A stretch of DNA of 64,000 bases from Aplectana chamaeleonis (GCA_029168955.1 JAPDOI010000296.1:834397-898396); one strand, 5' to 3'. Shown: positions 1-9,381, numbered from the stretch's first letter. Notes: generated by a model not told the origin, from the letters alone. Made by a program: numbers and translations.

Positions 1-32
1 CTGGCCAGCTCTTCCTTCTGCTTCTGTTGCAT
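1..32 (-). CDS. Start of an open frame downstream of the SL1 leader (partial, runs off the window)
   Basis: On the minus strand an ATG at 32-30 opens a frame reading MQQKQKEELA and continuing past the window edge. It lies 18 bases behind the SL1 leader, a typical 5'-UTR length for a trans-spliced nematode mRNA. The residues are polar and charged, suggesting a helical or coiled N-terminus, but ten residues are too few to recognise a family. If the leader is genomically fused to the message, this is a processed (retroposed) copy rather than the parental gene. The rest of the frame lies outside this window. Confidence 0.4.
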   Translation of the reverse strand, partial: MQQKQKEELA

Positions 33-50
33 ATTTCGAAAGCGTGATAC

Positions 51-72
51 CTCAAACTTGGGTAATTAAACC
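51..72 (-). other. Exact 22-nt nematode SL1 spliced-leader sequence
   Basis: Read on the minus strand, these 22 bases match the canonical nematode SL1 leader at every position (GGTTTAATTAC...GTTTGAG). The leader is followed directly by GTATCACG and, 19 nt after its end, by an ATG. In a true SL1 RNA gene the leader is followed by a splice donor, an intron-like part and an Sm site; here GT does follow, but the next bases do not resemble the usual SL1 RNA body and the window ends before an Sm site could appear. The alternative is a genomic retrocopy of a trans-spliced mRNA, which fits the ATG frame better. Which of the two it is remains open. Confidence 0.8.
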
Positions 73-485
73 TGTTCTGTGGTCGAGTCCCCTGGGTTTT
101 CCGACGTTCATCACATGTAAATATAATCATGCCCCCACCATCATGGATTTGCGAGACCGACCGCTAGAATGCAATCGATCGCTCGATACAATTCCGGACT
201 CGTCTGAGCCCTGTCTGAATCGTTTCGGGCTCGTCTTATCACCCACTCAGATGATCCTGACTGAGTGGAGGGTTTACTACGGGCCTGTGACTCGGTCGGT
301 CTGATGTAGAGATGCAACTGATATAATCATTTCATGCCCTTGTGGCAATCGGTACCGCTCGGTATCTGGAGTTTGCTACTCTTTGGGTCAAATGCTCGAG
401 TATGTACGGTCACTTTTACTCGTTTTCGGCGCTTCAAACGACGTAAACTTTCCATTAAAGACCGTATGTGTCTACCAGGGGTATG
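73..485. other. No recognisable gene
   Basis: Apart from short random open frames I see no splice-bounded coding sequence, RNA gene or clear repeat in this stretch. It ends at the TTA that flanks the next element. Confidence 0.5.
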
Positions 486-488
486 TTA

Positions 489-985
489 GGGGTCGTTTAT
501 ACTTCCGCCGCGGCGCGTCGAGATGCAATGCAGCCATATCGATCAAGCGGCGCCGCCTGGCGGCGCCGCGAGTCGTTCAGAGTTTTTCTGCTCGAAATCT
601 TCCAACAATGCCACACGCGGCCGCCGCCTAGGTGCTGCCGCGCCGCCCGAGGAAAGCAGGCGGCGCGGCGGCCGCGTGCGATCCGCATTGACATAGTAGG
701 CTTCTTTTGCTGTTATTTCATTAACATTTTAAATTTTTTTTTCTTCTGATTCTGCTCTAAAATTCCTTCCGAGGTCCTGGGCGTTGTTTAGAGTAGACTG
801 GGTTATGAAAAGTTCATTTTTTAGCTTTTGAAATAATTTTTATTAAAAGAAATTGTTTTGGAAGACTCTATCTGCTTTCGGGTGCTGTGTTATGGTACGA
901 AAGATTATAGATGTTCCTTGTGCAAAGGAAAAACACTCATTACAATCGGCCTTATCCGCTGTGCGGCGGAAGTATAAACGACCCC
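489..985. mobile_element. MITE with TTA target duplication (PIF/Harbinger-type)
   Basis: The ends are inverted repeats of about 21 bp: GGGGTCGTTTATACTTCCGC at the left and its reverse complement at the right, flanked by TTA at 486-488 and 986-988. The interior is GC-rich near the left end (GGCGCCGCC motifs) and AT-rich in the middle, with no transposase frame. A three-base TWA duplication with short GC-rich termini is the hallmark of PIF/Harbinger elements, so this is probably a non-autonomous member. No autonomous partner is visible in the window. Confidence 0.75.
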
Positions 986-988
986 TTA

Positions 989-1115
989 GAGTCCCGCCAC
1001 TGACAGGCGCGGCGGCATGCAATGGAGGAGTATCGATCATGTGCGTCGCCGCATGATCGGTTCTCCTCCATTGCATGCTGCCGCGTCCGCCAGCAGTGGA
1101 ACTCTAATCGGCCCC
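989..1115. repeat. Hairpin repeat directly abutting the previous MITE
   Basis: Starting right after the TTA that ends the previous element, GAGTCCCGCCACTG...GCATGCAATGGAGGAG is mirrored by CTCCTCCATTGCATGC...CAGTGGAACTC, ending in GGCCCC and TTA (1116-1118). The GAGTCCCGCC terminus is the same as in the element at 46762-49000. The left GGGGCCGA end appears to have been displaced by the 489-985 insertion, so this is likely a nested insertion into a TTA within the terminal repeat. Confidence 0.6.
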
Positions 1116-1214
1116 TTACCTAATCATGAGCAATAAAGCTGATCACATATCCGTTGTTGTCAGCACAATTCAGCGCAACATAGGCATTTTTTCTGGCAAT
1201 TTCACATGATTCAG

Positions 1215-1362
1215 ATTAAAATAAGCGACTTCGGACTGTCTCGTCAAGGAAGCTCGTATTCCATGAGAACCGCTAGAAAAATGCCCATCAAATGGATGGC
1301 CCCAGAGAGCATCAAAACATTCATTTTCACGCCCAAGTCAGATGTCTACACCTACGGAGTTG
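1215..1362 (+). CDS. Orphan exon of a Fer-like nematode protein tyrosine kinase (partial)
   Basis: The 49-codon exon starts after a TTCAG acceptor (1210-1214) and stops at a G|GTTTTG donor at 1362. It encodes the activation segment of a tyrosine kinase: the magnesium-binding DFG in KISDFGLSR, an activation loop, the PIKWMAPE substrate motif, and DVYTYGV of subdomain IX. Such kinases phosphorylate tyrosines on cytoplasmic partners; the sequence style (RTARKMPIKW) is typical of the large nematode Fer-related SH2-kinase family. I find no HRD catalytic-loop exon upstream and no downstream kinase exon. The following 'intron' is filled by a fold-back repeat (1405-2015). It may be a stranded pseudogene exon or part of a gene with very long, transposon-filled introns. 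Confidence 0.6.
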
Positions 1363-1404
1363 GTTTTGAATATAACACACTAATTAGCTCAGCAATGCCT
1401 GTAG

Positions 1405-2015
1405 CCTTATACATCTACAGAATTATAATATTCAAACCGCAGATTTCATCCACCGTAACCGAATGGGTGATAAGAGTGTGCAAAACAACTCTATCCATAA
1501 TAACCGTGATGAGAAGTGGGTTGGTGGAACTTTCTCATGCTTTTCCATATTCATTCCTACACTCGTGGAATAAGGTCTCTCATGACCTTGTTGTCAGTGG
1601 TGTCGAGAACAGCACTTGGGGCCACATTGAAGCGCAGGAGATTGTTGCCGAAGCCTGGAGCAGCAACAGGAGCAATTGAAGCTCCAAAAGAGGGCAGCAT
1701 TTTGGTGCACCTCGTGAAACAGAAGGACCCAACGAGCCATCCTGTGCAGTAGTTGGGGAAACTAACGAGTCTTTACCCGTGACGGCTCAATGTGAATGTC
1801 GTTTGTGCCATCCATCAAACACACGGTAATACGGAACCTTATTCCAAGAGTATCGGAACGAACCACAGCACCCGAGGATCATTACACCACTCCGCAGACC
1901 CACAGCTCATCATGGCGCTAAATGAATGCAGAAGCTTTCCACACTCTTATCATGGTCATTGGACTACTGTGGATTGAATCTGCGGTTTGAATTTTATAAT
2001 TCTGTTATACATCTT
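1405..2015. repeat. Fold-back repeat in the kinase 3' flank
   Basis: Bases around 1407-1475 (ACAGAATTATAATATTCAAACC...) recur as the reverse complement around 1950-2012 (...GGTTTGAATTTTATAATTCTG). The interior (1612-1758) resembles the reverse complement of 9925-10085, and shorter pieces recur at about 9660-9780 and 11200-11280. This is therefore an interspersed repeat family with inverted ends and no transposase. One internal frame ending ILVHLVKQKDPTSHPVQ aligns with MLVQLVGHKGPTFYPMQP in the 9.9-kb copy, so part of the family may derive from a coding sequence. Confidence 0.6.
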
Positions 2016-2274
2016 ATGTTTGAAGGTACTGATTTACGAAGTTTTTGCCCATGCAGAACCTTATGAGAAGCTTACAACCATAGCAGCGAAGAATTCGGTG
2101 AGCTTTCTTGAATATACCGAAAATGCAGCTTTTTGACCTTGGTGTCATTCGCTGATTAGAGAAATATCAAATGGGCACCGTAATCTTCTGCAAACAAAAA
2201 TGTGATCAATACTGATAAGAAAGAAATGGTACAAAAGCTTTGTAAAGGGGTTGGCACTCATTCATTTGATATGA
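2016..2274. other. Unassigned spacer
   Basis: AT-rich sequence between the fold-back repeat and the Penelope-like terminal repeat; no gene or repeat recognised. Confidence 0.4.
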
Positions 2275-2513
2275 CTTTTGTGCCAGCAAGGTTTTGTATG
2301 ATGGTACGTATTTATTCGGCCGACGTTTCGAGCGAATCCTCGTTATCAAGGCCTGAAATTGTGCGAAACGCGGACTCGAAGCATACCCGATCAAACGCCT
2401 CTCCCTCTTTTCGGCTAGTTTCGAGACTACCCGCGAACTCCCAGTGAAGCGATTTCTCCCGAAGACGAACCAACCTCATACAGAACCACCAGCGACGAGC
2501 TCCACACTCGCAG
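2275..2513 (-). repeat. Penelope-like element terminal repeat (minus copy)
   Basis: This roughly 235-bp block is repeated in inverted orientation at 4848-5086 with high identity. On the minus strand it reads a frame ending ISGLDNEDSLETSAE and a core CGAGGATTCGCTCGAAACGTC, the GAAAC-GTC half of a hammerhead ribozyme; the CUGANGA half is degenerate (TTGATAAC). Penelope-like elements carry hammerhead motifs in their terminal repeats, so I read this as a pseudo-LTR belonging to the minus-strand fragment at 3197-4066. Confidence 0.6.
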
Positions 2514-2574
2514 TCGTGACAGACAAGGAGTAAGTGAGGCACACGCACACGCGAGGCAATATAGTAGCTCGTGA

Positions 2575-3175
2575 GGCCCCGGTCATAGTTGGTGCTATTT
2601 GCATCTGCATCCCCCGCACCCCAACACCCCCGCACCCCCAACACCCCGCACCCCCCCAACACCACCCCGGTCGATACGTATGTTTAAAATGATGGAGTGA
2701 GGTTGAGAAAATCACTCGATGCATCCAACTAGATATGACGATGATTACGTGGCCAGTAACAGGATTGCACCTGTTCAGAGAAATAGTGAAGGCGAGTATG
2801 GTGAAGTCACGGAGGTAGCAATGAGTTAGCTTTCTAGTGATACGCAATGTTTTATCTTCGACCCGCCCACCCGGTGATTTTCTCATCCACGTATTGCATG
2901 GATATCGACCGCGTCGGATGCATTGAGTGTTTTTCTCAACCTCACTCCATCATTTAAACATACGTATCGACCGGGGTGGTGTTGGGTGTGGAGGATACAC
3001 CAGTGATTTTCTCAGCTTCACCTCACCATGTTGTTCATACGTATCGACCGGGTGGGTGTTGGGGGTGTTGGGGGTGCAGGGGATACACCGAGTGATTTTT
3101 GCATCCCATTTCCAATGCATTCTGTGTGTATCGACCGGGCTGGAGGCGTCGGCTCATCCAACTATGACTGGGGCC
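2575..3175. mobile_element. MITE family GGCCCCGGTCATAGTTGG, copy 1 (TGA duplication)
   Basis: The element begins GGCCCCGGTCATAGTTGG and ends with CCAACTATGACTGGGGCC, flanked by TGA at 2572-2574 and 3176-3178. Internally it has runs of CCCCCAACACCCC (G-rich on the other strand) alternating with GGTCGATACGTATG blocks. Two further copies lie at 26273-26914 (TTA) and 29337-29965 (TAA). This copy is in the opposite orientation to both. It sits inside the minus-strand Penelope-like fragment, splitting it from its terminal repeat. The three-base duplication points to a PIF/Harbinger-type source. Confidence 0.8.
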
Positions 3176-3196
3176 TGAGAGCGGTGCGTGATTTCC

Positions 3197-4066
3197 TCAA
3201 AGCTCACATGATGATACGAAGGGCAAGAACTCGCTGGTTATGGCAATACACTCATTTCTGTTGTTTAGCCTAGGATTTCTCGAACGTATCCAAAACGCTT
3301 CCAGAGCCTTTCGGGGACCCATACCGTGTTCATGTGAGAGGATCTTGAATTTCACATTGAAGTCCTGACCACCGTGGTCCACAACCTTGTGTTTTCCCAA
3401 TGGTGTGAGAAGGCTGCTTCGCCTCTTGCCAGCGAAGTGTTCGTTGATACGCACGCTGAGCATGCGTCCAGTTTCGCCGATGTAGGTGAAGTCACATGCC
3501 AAACAGCTGATTTCGGAAATCACTCCCTTCTGTGCGCAGTCTCCTTGTTTGCCATCAGGAAAAACTATGCAGTTCTCCATAACACATGAGCGATCGTAGA
3601 GTCTGTTGCGAATAATCTGACGTTTGATACTCTCTCTTGGAATATTCACGAGGACGACGTCGTCAGCAAGACCTGCCCGTAAGGATGCAGTGTCGCAACG
3701 CAGCGCTCGCTCGGTCGGAAATGAAGGGTAGCAGCAAAGGAATTTTGTTCTCGAATGATTTTCGGAGAGGCCTGCCATAACTTCGGTCATGTCGCGATGT
3801 CATGTATCCGTTTTGCCTCGCGATTGCGCTGGCTAATTGTCGCGACTCTTCCCTTTCTGAATTTCCTGTGTAAACTCTCTCAGCTGTCTTAAACATATTA
3901 TGAATGACAGCGTTCTTCACGGCTTGAGGGTGGGCAGAGCTTGCATGGATCAATACATTCTTAGAACTGCTCTTCCGGTGTCATTTTACGCTGCATTCTC
4001 CATTTCTAACCTTAACCATCGTGTTCAGAATTTCCATTCGAATCATGATCATGATTTCCAAGATTT
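3197..4066 (-). pseudogene. Penelope-like retroelement, GIY-YIG endonuclease end (minus copy)
   Basis: On the minus strand two frames joined by a frameshift near 3665 give the C-terminal half of a Penelope-like protein. The upstream frame has HASSAHPQAVKNAVIHNMF and PLRKSFENKIPLLLPFISD. The downstream frame (3790 to 3197) has DDVVLVNIPRESIKRQIIRNR and then the GIY-YIG nuclease core: CLACDFTYIGETGR, the R..EHF segment, and the acidic and asparagine residues of ALEAFWIRSRNPRLNNRNE. In these elements the nuclease nicks the target for reverse transcription. The reverse transcriptase half is missing because the fragment stops at about 4066, where an oppositely oriented copy begins. Retained motifs show the family clearly; the frameshift and truncation make it inactive. 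Confidence 0.8.
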
Positions 4067-4072
4067 CCAATC

Positions 4073-4350
4073 ATGTACTGTCGGTATATCGACGATTGTT
4101 ATGTGATAACGGCAAATCAGCATGAAATGGACGAGCTGTTCAGTGTCCTTAACCGACAGTCAGAGTTCATCAGATTCACCAGAGAAATACCGCAAGAAGG
4201 GTGGCTCCCGTTTCTGAACACGATGGTTAAGGTTAGAAATGGAGAATACAGTGAAAATAGCACCGGAAGAGCAGTTCCAAGAATGTACTGATCCATGCAA
4301 GCTCTGCTCACCCTCAAGCCGTGAAGAAAGATTTCATTCGCAATATGTTT
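4073..4350 (+). pseudogene. Penelope-like retroelement, reverse transcriptase fragment (plus copy)
   Basis: The plus-strand frame MYCRYIDDCYVITANQ contains the YxDD catalytic motif of reverse transcriptase, followed by EIPQEGWLPFLNTMVKVRNGEY, the thumb-proximal LPFLN motif typical of Penelope-like enzymes. A second frame continues IHASSAHPQAVKKDFIRNMF, the segment also found in the minus-strand copy. About 130 bp (4220-4350) is therefore repeated in inverted orientation at 3893-4033. The fragment has lost its GIY-YIG end: after 4350 the sequence changes to unrelated DNA. It is a dead fragment placed head to head with the 3197-4066 copy. Confidence 0.75.
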
Positions 4351-4847
4351 AAAGGCAGCATACACGATAAAATTTGCTCTCGTGTTTTTCACATGGTATG
4401 AGAGGCCTGGAGCTCTTAAGAACATCTGCGCTAAGAAAATTCGAGGAAAGTGATCGAAAATCCGTTTTCTGGGCCCAAAAATATCCAGTGTTATCGGCAC
4501 TGAATCGAGAGAGTGGAGCAATTGGCCACTACGCGAGAATATGATCTCTCAATCAAATCGGGCGATCTCTCGCGTTTTCTACCACTTGGCTGCGCTATTT
4601 CTCTTGTTGATCGTTTGCTCCCTCAAAATCGGTGATTCAATGTGTTCCCGGTTGGGGGAGGCGAAATACAGCTTAGGCGGGCAATTACAGGGGTAGGACT
4701 CGGTTATCGCCGATGTAAAGTAGTTAGGACTCAATTCTGATGCTTCAAAGTGCGTCAGCGTTGTGATGCAAGCCGTATGGTTAGGTTTACGTTGCTACCT
4801 CAGCAACGTTTACGAGCGTGTATGCTGTCTTTGAGACAGCTGACACA
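4351..4847. other. Unassigned sequence between the plus-copy fragment and its terminal repeat
   Basis: The first bases (AAAGGCAGCATACACGATAAA) resemble the terminus of the MITE family at 5215. No coding motif is visible in the remainder. Confidence 0.4.
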
Positions 4848-5086
4848 CTGCGAGTGTGGAGCTCGTCGCTGGTGGTACTGTATGAGGTTGGTTCGTCTTC
4901 GGGAGAAATCGCTTCACTGGGAGTTCGCGGGTAGTCTCGAAACTAGCCGAAAAGAGGGACAGGCGTTTGATCATGTATGCTTCGAGTCCACGTTTCGCAT
5001 AATTTCCGGCCTAGATAACGAGGATTTGCTCGAAACGTCGGCCGAATAAATACGTACCATCATACAAAACCTTGCTGGCACAGAAG
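4848..5086 (+). repeat. Penelope-like element terminal repeat (plus copy)
   Basis: Inverted partner of 2275-2513, with the frame ISGLDNEDLLETSAE and the same GCTCGAAACGTCGGCCGAAT block. It follows the plus-strand reverse transcriptase fragment. Relative to consensus the hammerhead CUGANGA box is mutated (CTAGATAAC), so it is probably non-cleaving. Confidence 0.6.
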
Positions 5087-5392
5087 TAATATAAAATGTA
5101 CTGGAAATGCCAAGGTCTCAAGAAAGCAGTTCATGAAGATTTTTCTATTCATTTCTATGGTTTTTGTTTGTTTACAGAGGATAACCATACTCATTTGATT
5201 CTTCTCCATGTTTGAAGGCAGTGTTCACGATAAAATGAATGGGCGTGGTGGCTATTCATCTCTTTTGCTTACGGATGATGGCTAGATATTGGTAAGCTCT
5301 ACCACTGGCTGGAGCAAGATACACTGTGCTCTCCCATTATCAGCAGCTAAAAGTAATGAACAGCCGGCACGCCCATTCATTTTATCGTGAAC

Positions 5393-7488
5393 TCACTCAC
5401 TCACTCACTCATCCCGTTAGCTGGCGGCTGGCGGAGCAGGATGACCTCTCAACCAGTACACTGCTGTAGGTGCCATAGGAGCTCTTGTGGCCTGAACGAT
5501 ACACTTCCATTCAGTACGGTTCGCAGCAATTAATCTAGCATTAAGGACACTGCACCGTTGGGACTTCAGATCCGCCTCGACTTGCTTCAACCACGTCTTT
5601 TTCGGGGCTGCTCTCTCAACCTTCCACAGTGCAGGGCGCTCTCTCCATAACAATCTGCGCGGAAGTCGGTTGGTTCCCATTCTGCATACATGCCCGAACC
5701 AGTGCAATCTTCTCGTTCGAATTTGTTCTTCGATCGTGGGCTGATGGTCGCAAGTGTCCCGGATAACGTCGTTCCGTATTCGATCTCTTAAAGTTATCCC
5801 GAGGAATTGCCGCAAACACCGCGTTTGGAAGACCTCCAGCCTGCTGTGATCCGACTTCAGCAACGTCCACGACTCTGACCCGTACAGTAGGATCGGCACT
5901 ATGAGCGCGCGAAACATCCGGATCTTTGTCTTGATGGACACATTACCCTTCTTCCATAGACACCTGCCAAGCGAAGCGAAAGCAGCCGACGCCTGCCCGA
6001 TCCTGCACAGTGTCTCCGATGTAGCCACTACCTTTCGCTCTTGCACCATCGATCCGAGGTACTTGAACTCCTTGACTTGCTGAAGCTCAGCTCCCTCGAA
6101 GAACACAGAAGCACGTAAACCATCCGACGTCATGACTTTAGTCTTCTCCTTATTAATCTGCAGCCCATACGATTCCGCGATTTGTGCCATATCATTCAAC
6201 AGAAGCGTGGCTTCCATGTCAGTATCGGTGAACACTGCGCTGTCGTCCGCAAACATCGAATCCGTGACAAGATCGTTATCGCCATTGGACCCCTCTTCTA
6301 TTTTCGAAGGTCTTTCTCATAATAGCATCGACCACGGTATTAAAGAGGAGCGGCGAAATCACGTTTCCCTGCCGGACGCCTGCATCGACTCTGAATTCTT
6401 CGGATAGCTTCTTTCCGAAGCGGACACAGCTAGTCGAGCCTCTATAAATTTCCTGCAGAAGCTTCACTATTTTTCCTGGCATGTGTTCGCATTCCATCGA
6501 TCTCCATAAGGCGGGCCAGTGCACGCAATCGAATGCCGACTTGAAGTTTATGAAGGTGATAACGACGCGCTTTCCACAGCGGATCCTTTCCTCCTTAACT
6601 TGACGAAGTGCGGAAATTTGATCGTTGCATCGTCGAACTGGACGAAAACCTGCTTGTTCTTCGCGACAGGTACTCTCCCGATGGCGTTGAAGTCTGGACT
6701 GGATAGTTCTCGTAAAGACTTTACCAACAATCGACAACAGGCTGATCCAGCGATAGTTTTTACAGTCTCTGGCATCGCCCTTCTTATGGATAGGCACAAC
6801 AATAGCCTTTTTCCAGGTAGATGGCACGCTTCTGTCCGCCATATGCGCGTGATTAACTGATGCAACTGACACAGTAGAACATCTCCTCCTGCCTTGATGA
6901 CCTCAGCAGTGACATTGTCAACACCGGACGCCTTTCCATTCTTTAGCGACTTGATTGCTGCCTTCTCTTCTTCCGCAGTGGGTTCCGAGTCAAGCGCTGT
7001 CTCCTCTGGTACTTCAACTAGTATCGGTTGGACCAGTGGACCTTGTGGCGCATCTTGAGCGAAGAGTTCTTTGAAGAACTGCCTCCATCGCAACAGACGC
7101 TCATCTGCTGATCGCACAAAAGACCCATCCGTATTCCTGATGGAATCGCTCATGGGTTTGGTCTTCTTTCTGAGACGGTTGAGTGTGCTGTACAAAGTGC
7201 GATAGTCGTTCCTTCCAACTGCCTCCTCCACTTCGTCTGCTACCTTATTCCAGTACGACTCCCGCTCTTCTTTCAACTTTCGACGAAGCTCCTGACACAA
7301 TTGCCGACACCGTCCAAAGTCCGTTAGTTTCACTCGCTTCCGATAGTCCACGAGACGGAGAGAATCGTCCGATATCCAAGGCTGCGTTCGCCGGCGAATA
7401 ACAGGGCAGGGAGGCTCTGCGCATTCAAGAGCGACTTCAACTGTCTGCTTCTCGTGCTCGTCTACAGACAATGCATCTTCCAGACATC
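5393..7488 (-). mobile_element. 5'-truncated non-LTR retrotransposon with 12-bp target duplication
   Basis: The insertion is bounded by identical 12-mers TTTATCGTGAAC at 5381-5392 and 7489-7500. The 3' end on the minus strand is a TGAG-repeat tail (TCACTCACTCACTCACTCAT on the plus strand, about 5393-5412). The element lacks the endonuclease domain, as expected for 5' truncation during target-primed reverse transcription. Confidence 0.85.
5417..7471 (-). pseudogene. LINE reverse transcriptase ORF (frameshifted)
   Basis: Three minus-strand frames make one broken polyprotein. The first (from 7471) carries the linker and KSLKNGKASGVDNVTAEVIK, RT block 1. The second (6872-6276) carries PIHKKGDARDCKNYRWISLL, REEQAGFRP, FINFKSAFDCVHW with the first catalytic aspartate, and GVRQGNVISPLLFN. 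The third (6256-5417) carries MFADDSAVFTD, the catalytic FADD pair, then EFKYLGSMV, PILLYGSESWTLLKSD and RRLHWFGHVCRM near the C-terminus. The apurinic endonuclease domain is absent. Lesions include frameshifts near 6850 and 6260. The clade is uncertain; RTE-, CR1- or Jockey-like RTs share these motifs. The enzyme would have copied the element's RNA at the nicked target site. Confidence 0.8.
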
Positions 7489-7639
7489 TTTATCGTGAAC
7501 ACTACCTTTGAGTTCTTGTGTTCATTTCCGCCCTGCAGTTTTAAAGGACAGGTTTTGAATGGCATATTCACTACGAATACCATTAAAGTTATTCTGAATG
7601 AAGTTCTCGATTTGCCAAAAAATCTTTTTGCTCGCACAG

Positions 7640-7909
7640 ACTCAAGAATTTTCTGATGGGCCAACGAGACAATCCATTTTGTTTCAGATTCTGAGCGGTA
7701 CAGTGAATGAATTTCCCGAATCGACGCCTGAAAAGCTGGTTAAATATGTAAAAGATAAAATATGGAACATGGATCCTGATAGAAGGGATGACATGCATCA
7801 TGTAAGTTCCTGACTCATCCATTCCTGTGTTTCATTCTCATAAAAATTCTCGCAGGTGAAACCGTGGCTGGAGGTCTACACTGGTCTGACCCTGGTCATT
7901 GACAATAAG
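7640..7909 (+). CDS. Two exons of an unrecognised host gene (partial)
   Basis: Exon one (7640-7801, 54 codons) follows a CTCGCACAG acceptor and ends at CAT|GTAAGT. A 54-bp intron ends in TCGCAG, and exon two (7856-7909, 18 codons) ends at AAG|GTGATT. Both junctions are phase 0. The protein piece contains EFPESTPEKLVKYVKDKIW, MDPDRRDDMHH and, across the splice, VKPWLEVYTGLTLVIDNK. It is charged, soluble-looking and helix-prone, and I do not recognise the family. A second possible acceptor (TTTGTTTCAG, 7688) would shorten exon one. The gene is boxed in by the LINE/MITE ending at 7508 and by a Tc3-like element (7982-9582) lying in its next intron. No further exon is apparent downstream, so the gene is either interrupted or has long introns. 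Confidence 0.55.
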
Positions 7910-7981
7910 GTGATTCGCGTTTTGTGATTAAATTCGCAGTAAATAGAGCATTTAATCGGCACGAAGTGCACATATGTAATA

Positions 7982-8184
7982 CAGTGCGTCGCATAAGTAT
8001 ACGAACACCCCGAAATTTCATGGTTGGACCCATCGAACGACGTTTCAAGCATCGGCACCGGTTTCTATGTTTTCCGCTATGCCGAAAACGATAGGTCACA
8101 TTGTAGGAAGGCAAATCGTACACTTTTTCCTTTTTTTAGATACAGAAATTCATTTTTTAGCCGTCGTATAAGTATACGAACACT
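7982..8184. repeat. Left terminal inverted repeat of the Tc3-like element
   Basis: About 203 bp, roughly 90 percent identical to the reverse complement of 9382-9582. The box CGTCGCATAAGTATACGAAC occurs at the outer end and, as CGTCGTATAAGTATACGAAC, at the inner end (8163-8182), consistent with two transposase-binding sites. Confidence 0.85.
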
Positions 8185-8242
8185 TGAGAAATTCATAAAT
8201 TTATCGAATAATTTCAAACAATACATATGGAAGAAGTCTTCA

Positions 8243-9287
8243 CTATGATGTTACATCACCGTTACGCGAAATAAGTTCCAACAGTCTATCTGTCATGCTA
8301 TCACTGAGGTTCTGGAGGGTCCCTAGGTCAATTTCGTTCCATGCGTCCACGATGGCCTCCTTGAGTGACTCCAAAGTTCCGTATTGCCTCCCAACCTTGT
8401 AGATCTTGCGAACAATAATTTCCCAAAGGTTCTCGATAGGATTCAGATCCGGGCTGATCGCTGGCCAAGGCAGAGTATCGACGTTGTTGCACCGGAGCCA
8501 CTCCAGAGTAGATCGGCTGACGTGTATAGTGGCATTATCTTGGGCATAACGGAAGCCCTGACGTCTCCGACGACGAAGGTACGGAAGAAGATGCGAAGCC
8601 AACACTTCCTGGTACTCAAGTGAATCCATACGATTCGATACGAATGCGATTCCGACCTTCCCAGTTGCTGTGAAGGCTGCCCAAACCATAACGTTTCCTC
8701 CGCCAAAGTTCCTGCGGCTGAAGAGAACCGGCTCCTTCCGAGGATCCCGCCAGTAGTGCCTCGAACCATCCGGACCATTCAAATTAAACTTTTTCTCGTC
8801 CGAGAAGACAACCTGAAGCAACGGGTTCAGAAATTTTCCATGAAATTGGATAGCACGCGATCCAGCTCACCTTCCTCCAATTTGTACCCAAGTTTGAACG
8901 GGCGAACTGGAGCGTGGCCGACTTGTGGCGTTCTTCCAAGCGCGGAGCCTTTTTCATTACGGCTCTTTTGATGTTGTCGTTGCGATGGATCGAACGGAAA
9001 ATGGTATCCTTTGACACATTCAGCGAGAGTTCGGAGCGGACGGTCGCGCTAGACACCATGGTATTAGAGACTCTTCTGGCGATGCGTCGTTCGTCGTGTC
9101 CAGTGAGCTTCCGAGGCCTTCCAGAGCGAACACGCATTCCGTAGGAGTCCGGATTCCGTAGAAACGAAGAGATGCAGCTTGGTGAACGTCCAATTTGCCG
9201 AGAGATTTGTCGGACTCCATGAGCGGCGGCGTAAAGAGCCCGGGCCTGGGCCTGTTCTTCGGAAGAGAGATGTGAACCGCGTGGCAT
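8243..9287 (-). CDS. Tc3-type transposase, one intron, open reading frame intact
   Basis: Exon one runs 9287-8871 (139 codons), a 58-bp intron spans 8870-8813 (GTGAGC...TTCAG on the minus strand), and exon two runs 8812-8243. The splice restores TNWRK to VVFSDEKKFNLNGPDG in phase 0, giving 328 residues; Tc3A of C. elegans is 329. The N-terminal third holds the paired helix-turn-helix DNA-binding region (MPRGSHLSSEEQ..., ISRQIGRSPSCISSFL, GRPRKLT). The DDE catalytic core is complete: Asp in VVFSDEKKF, Asp in RYAQDNATIHVS, and Glu in SPDLNPIENLW, with the D34E spacing of the Tc1 family. The enzyme cuts and pastes the element at TA sites. I see no stop or frameshift, so it may be active or recently active. 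Confidence 0.9.
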
Positions 9288-9381
9288 GATGATAATTTAC
9301 GCATACAACTACATTCTTTACTATCCCGCTTGAAACAGGATTTTTTCGTCGTCTCTTGTACAAAAATTTCGTTTCTCTGAA

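Larger units (their letters stand above)
5215..7508. mobile_element. MITE (AAGGCAGTGTTCACG ends) split by a LINE
   Basis: AAGGCAGTGTTCACGATAAA at 5215 is mirrored by TTTATCGTGAACACTACCTT ending at 7508. The internal continuation of the right arm, CACGCCCATTCATTTTATCG (from 5369), still lies on the near side because a LINE inserted inside the right terminal repeat (5393-7488). Without the LINE the MITE would be about 190 bp. Related ends occur at 4346, 33503 and 56387, so the family is dispersed. I could not define a clean target duplication. Confidence 0.65.

Noticed and set aside
2318..2375. Active hammerhead ribozyme in the 2.3/4.9-kb terminal repeats
   Set aside because: The CUGANGA box is mutated in both copies (TTGATAAC, CTAGATAAC).
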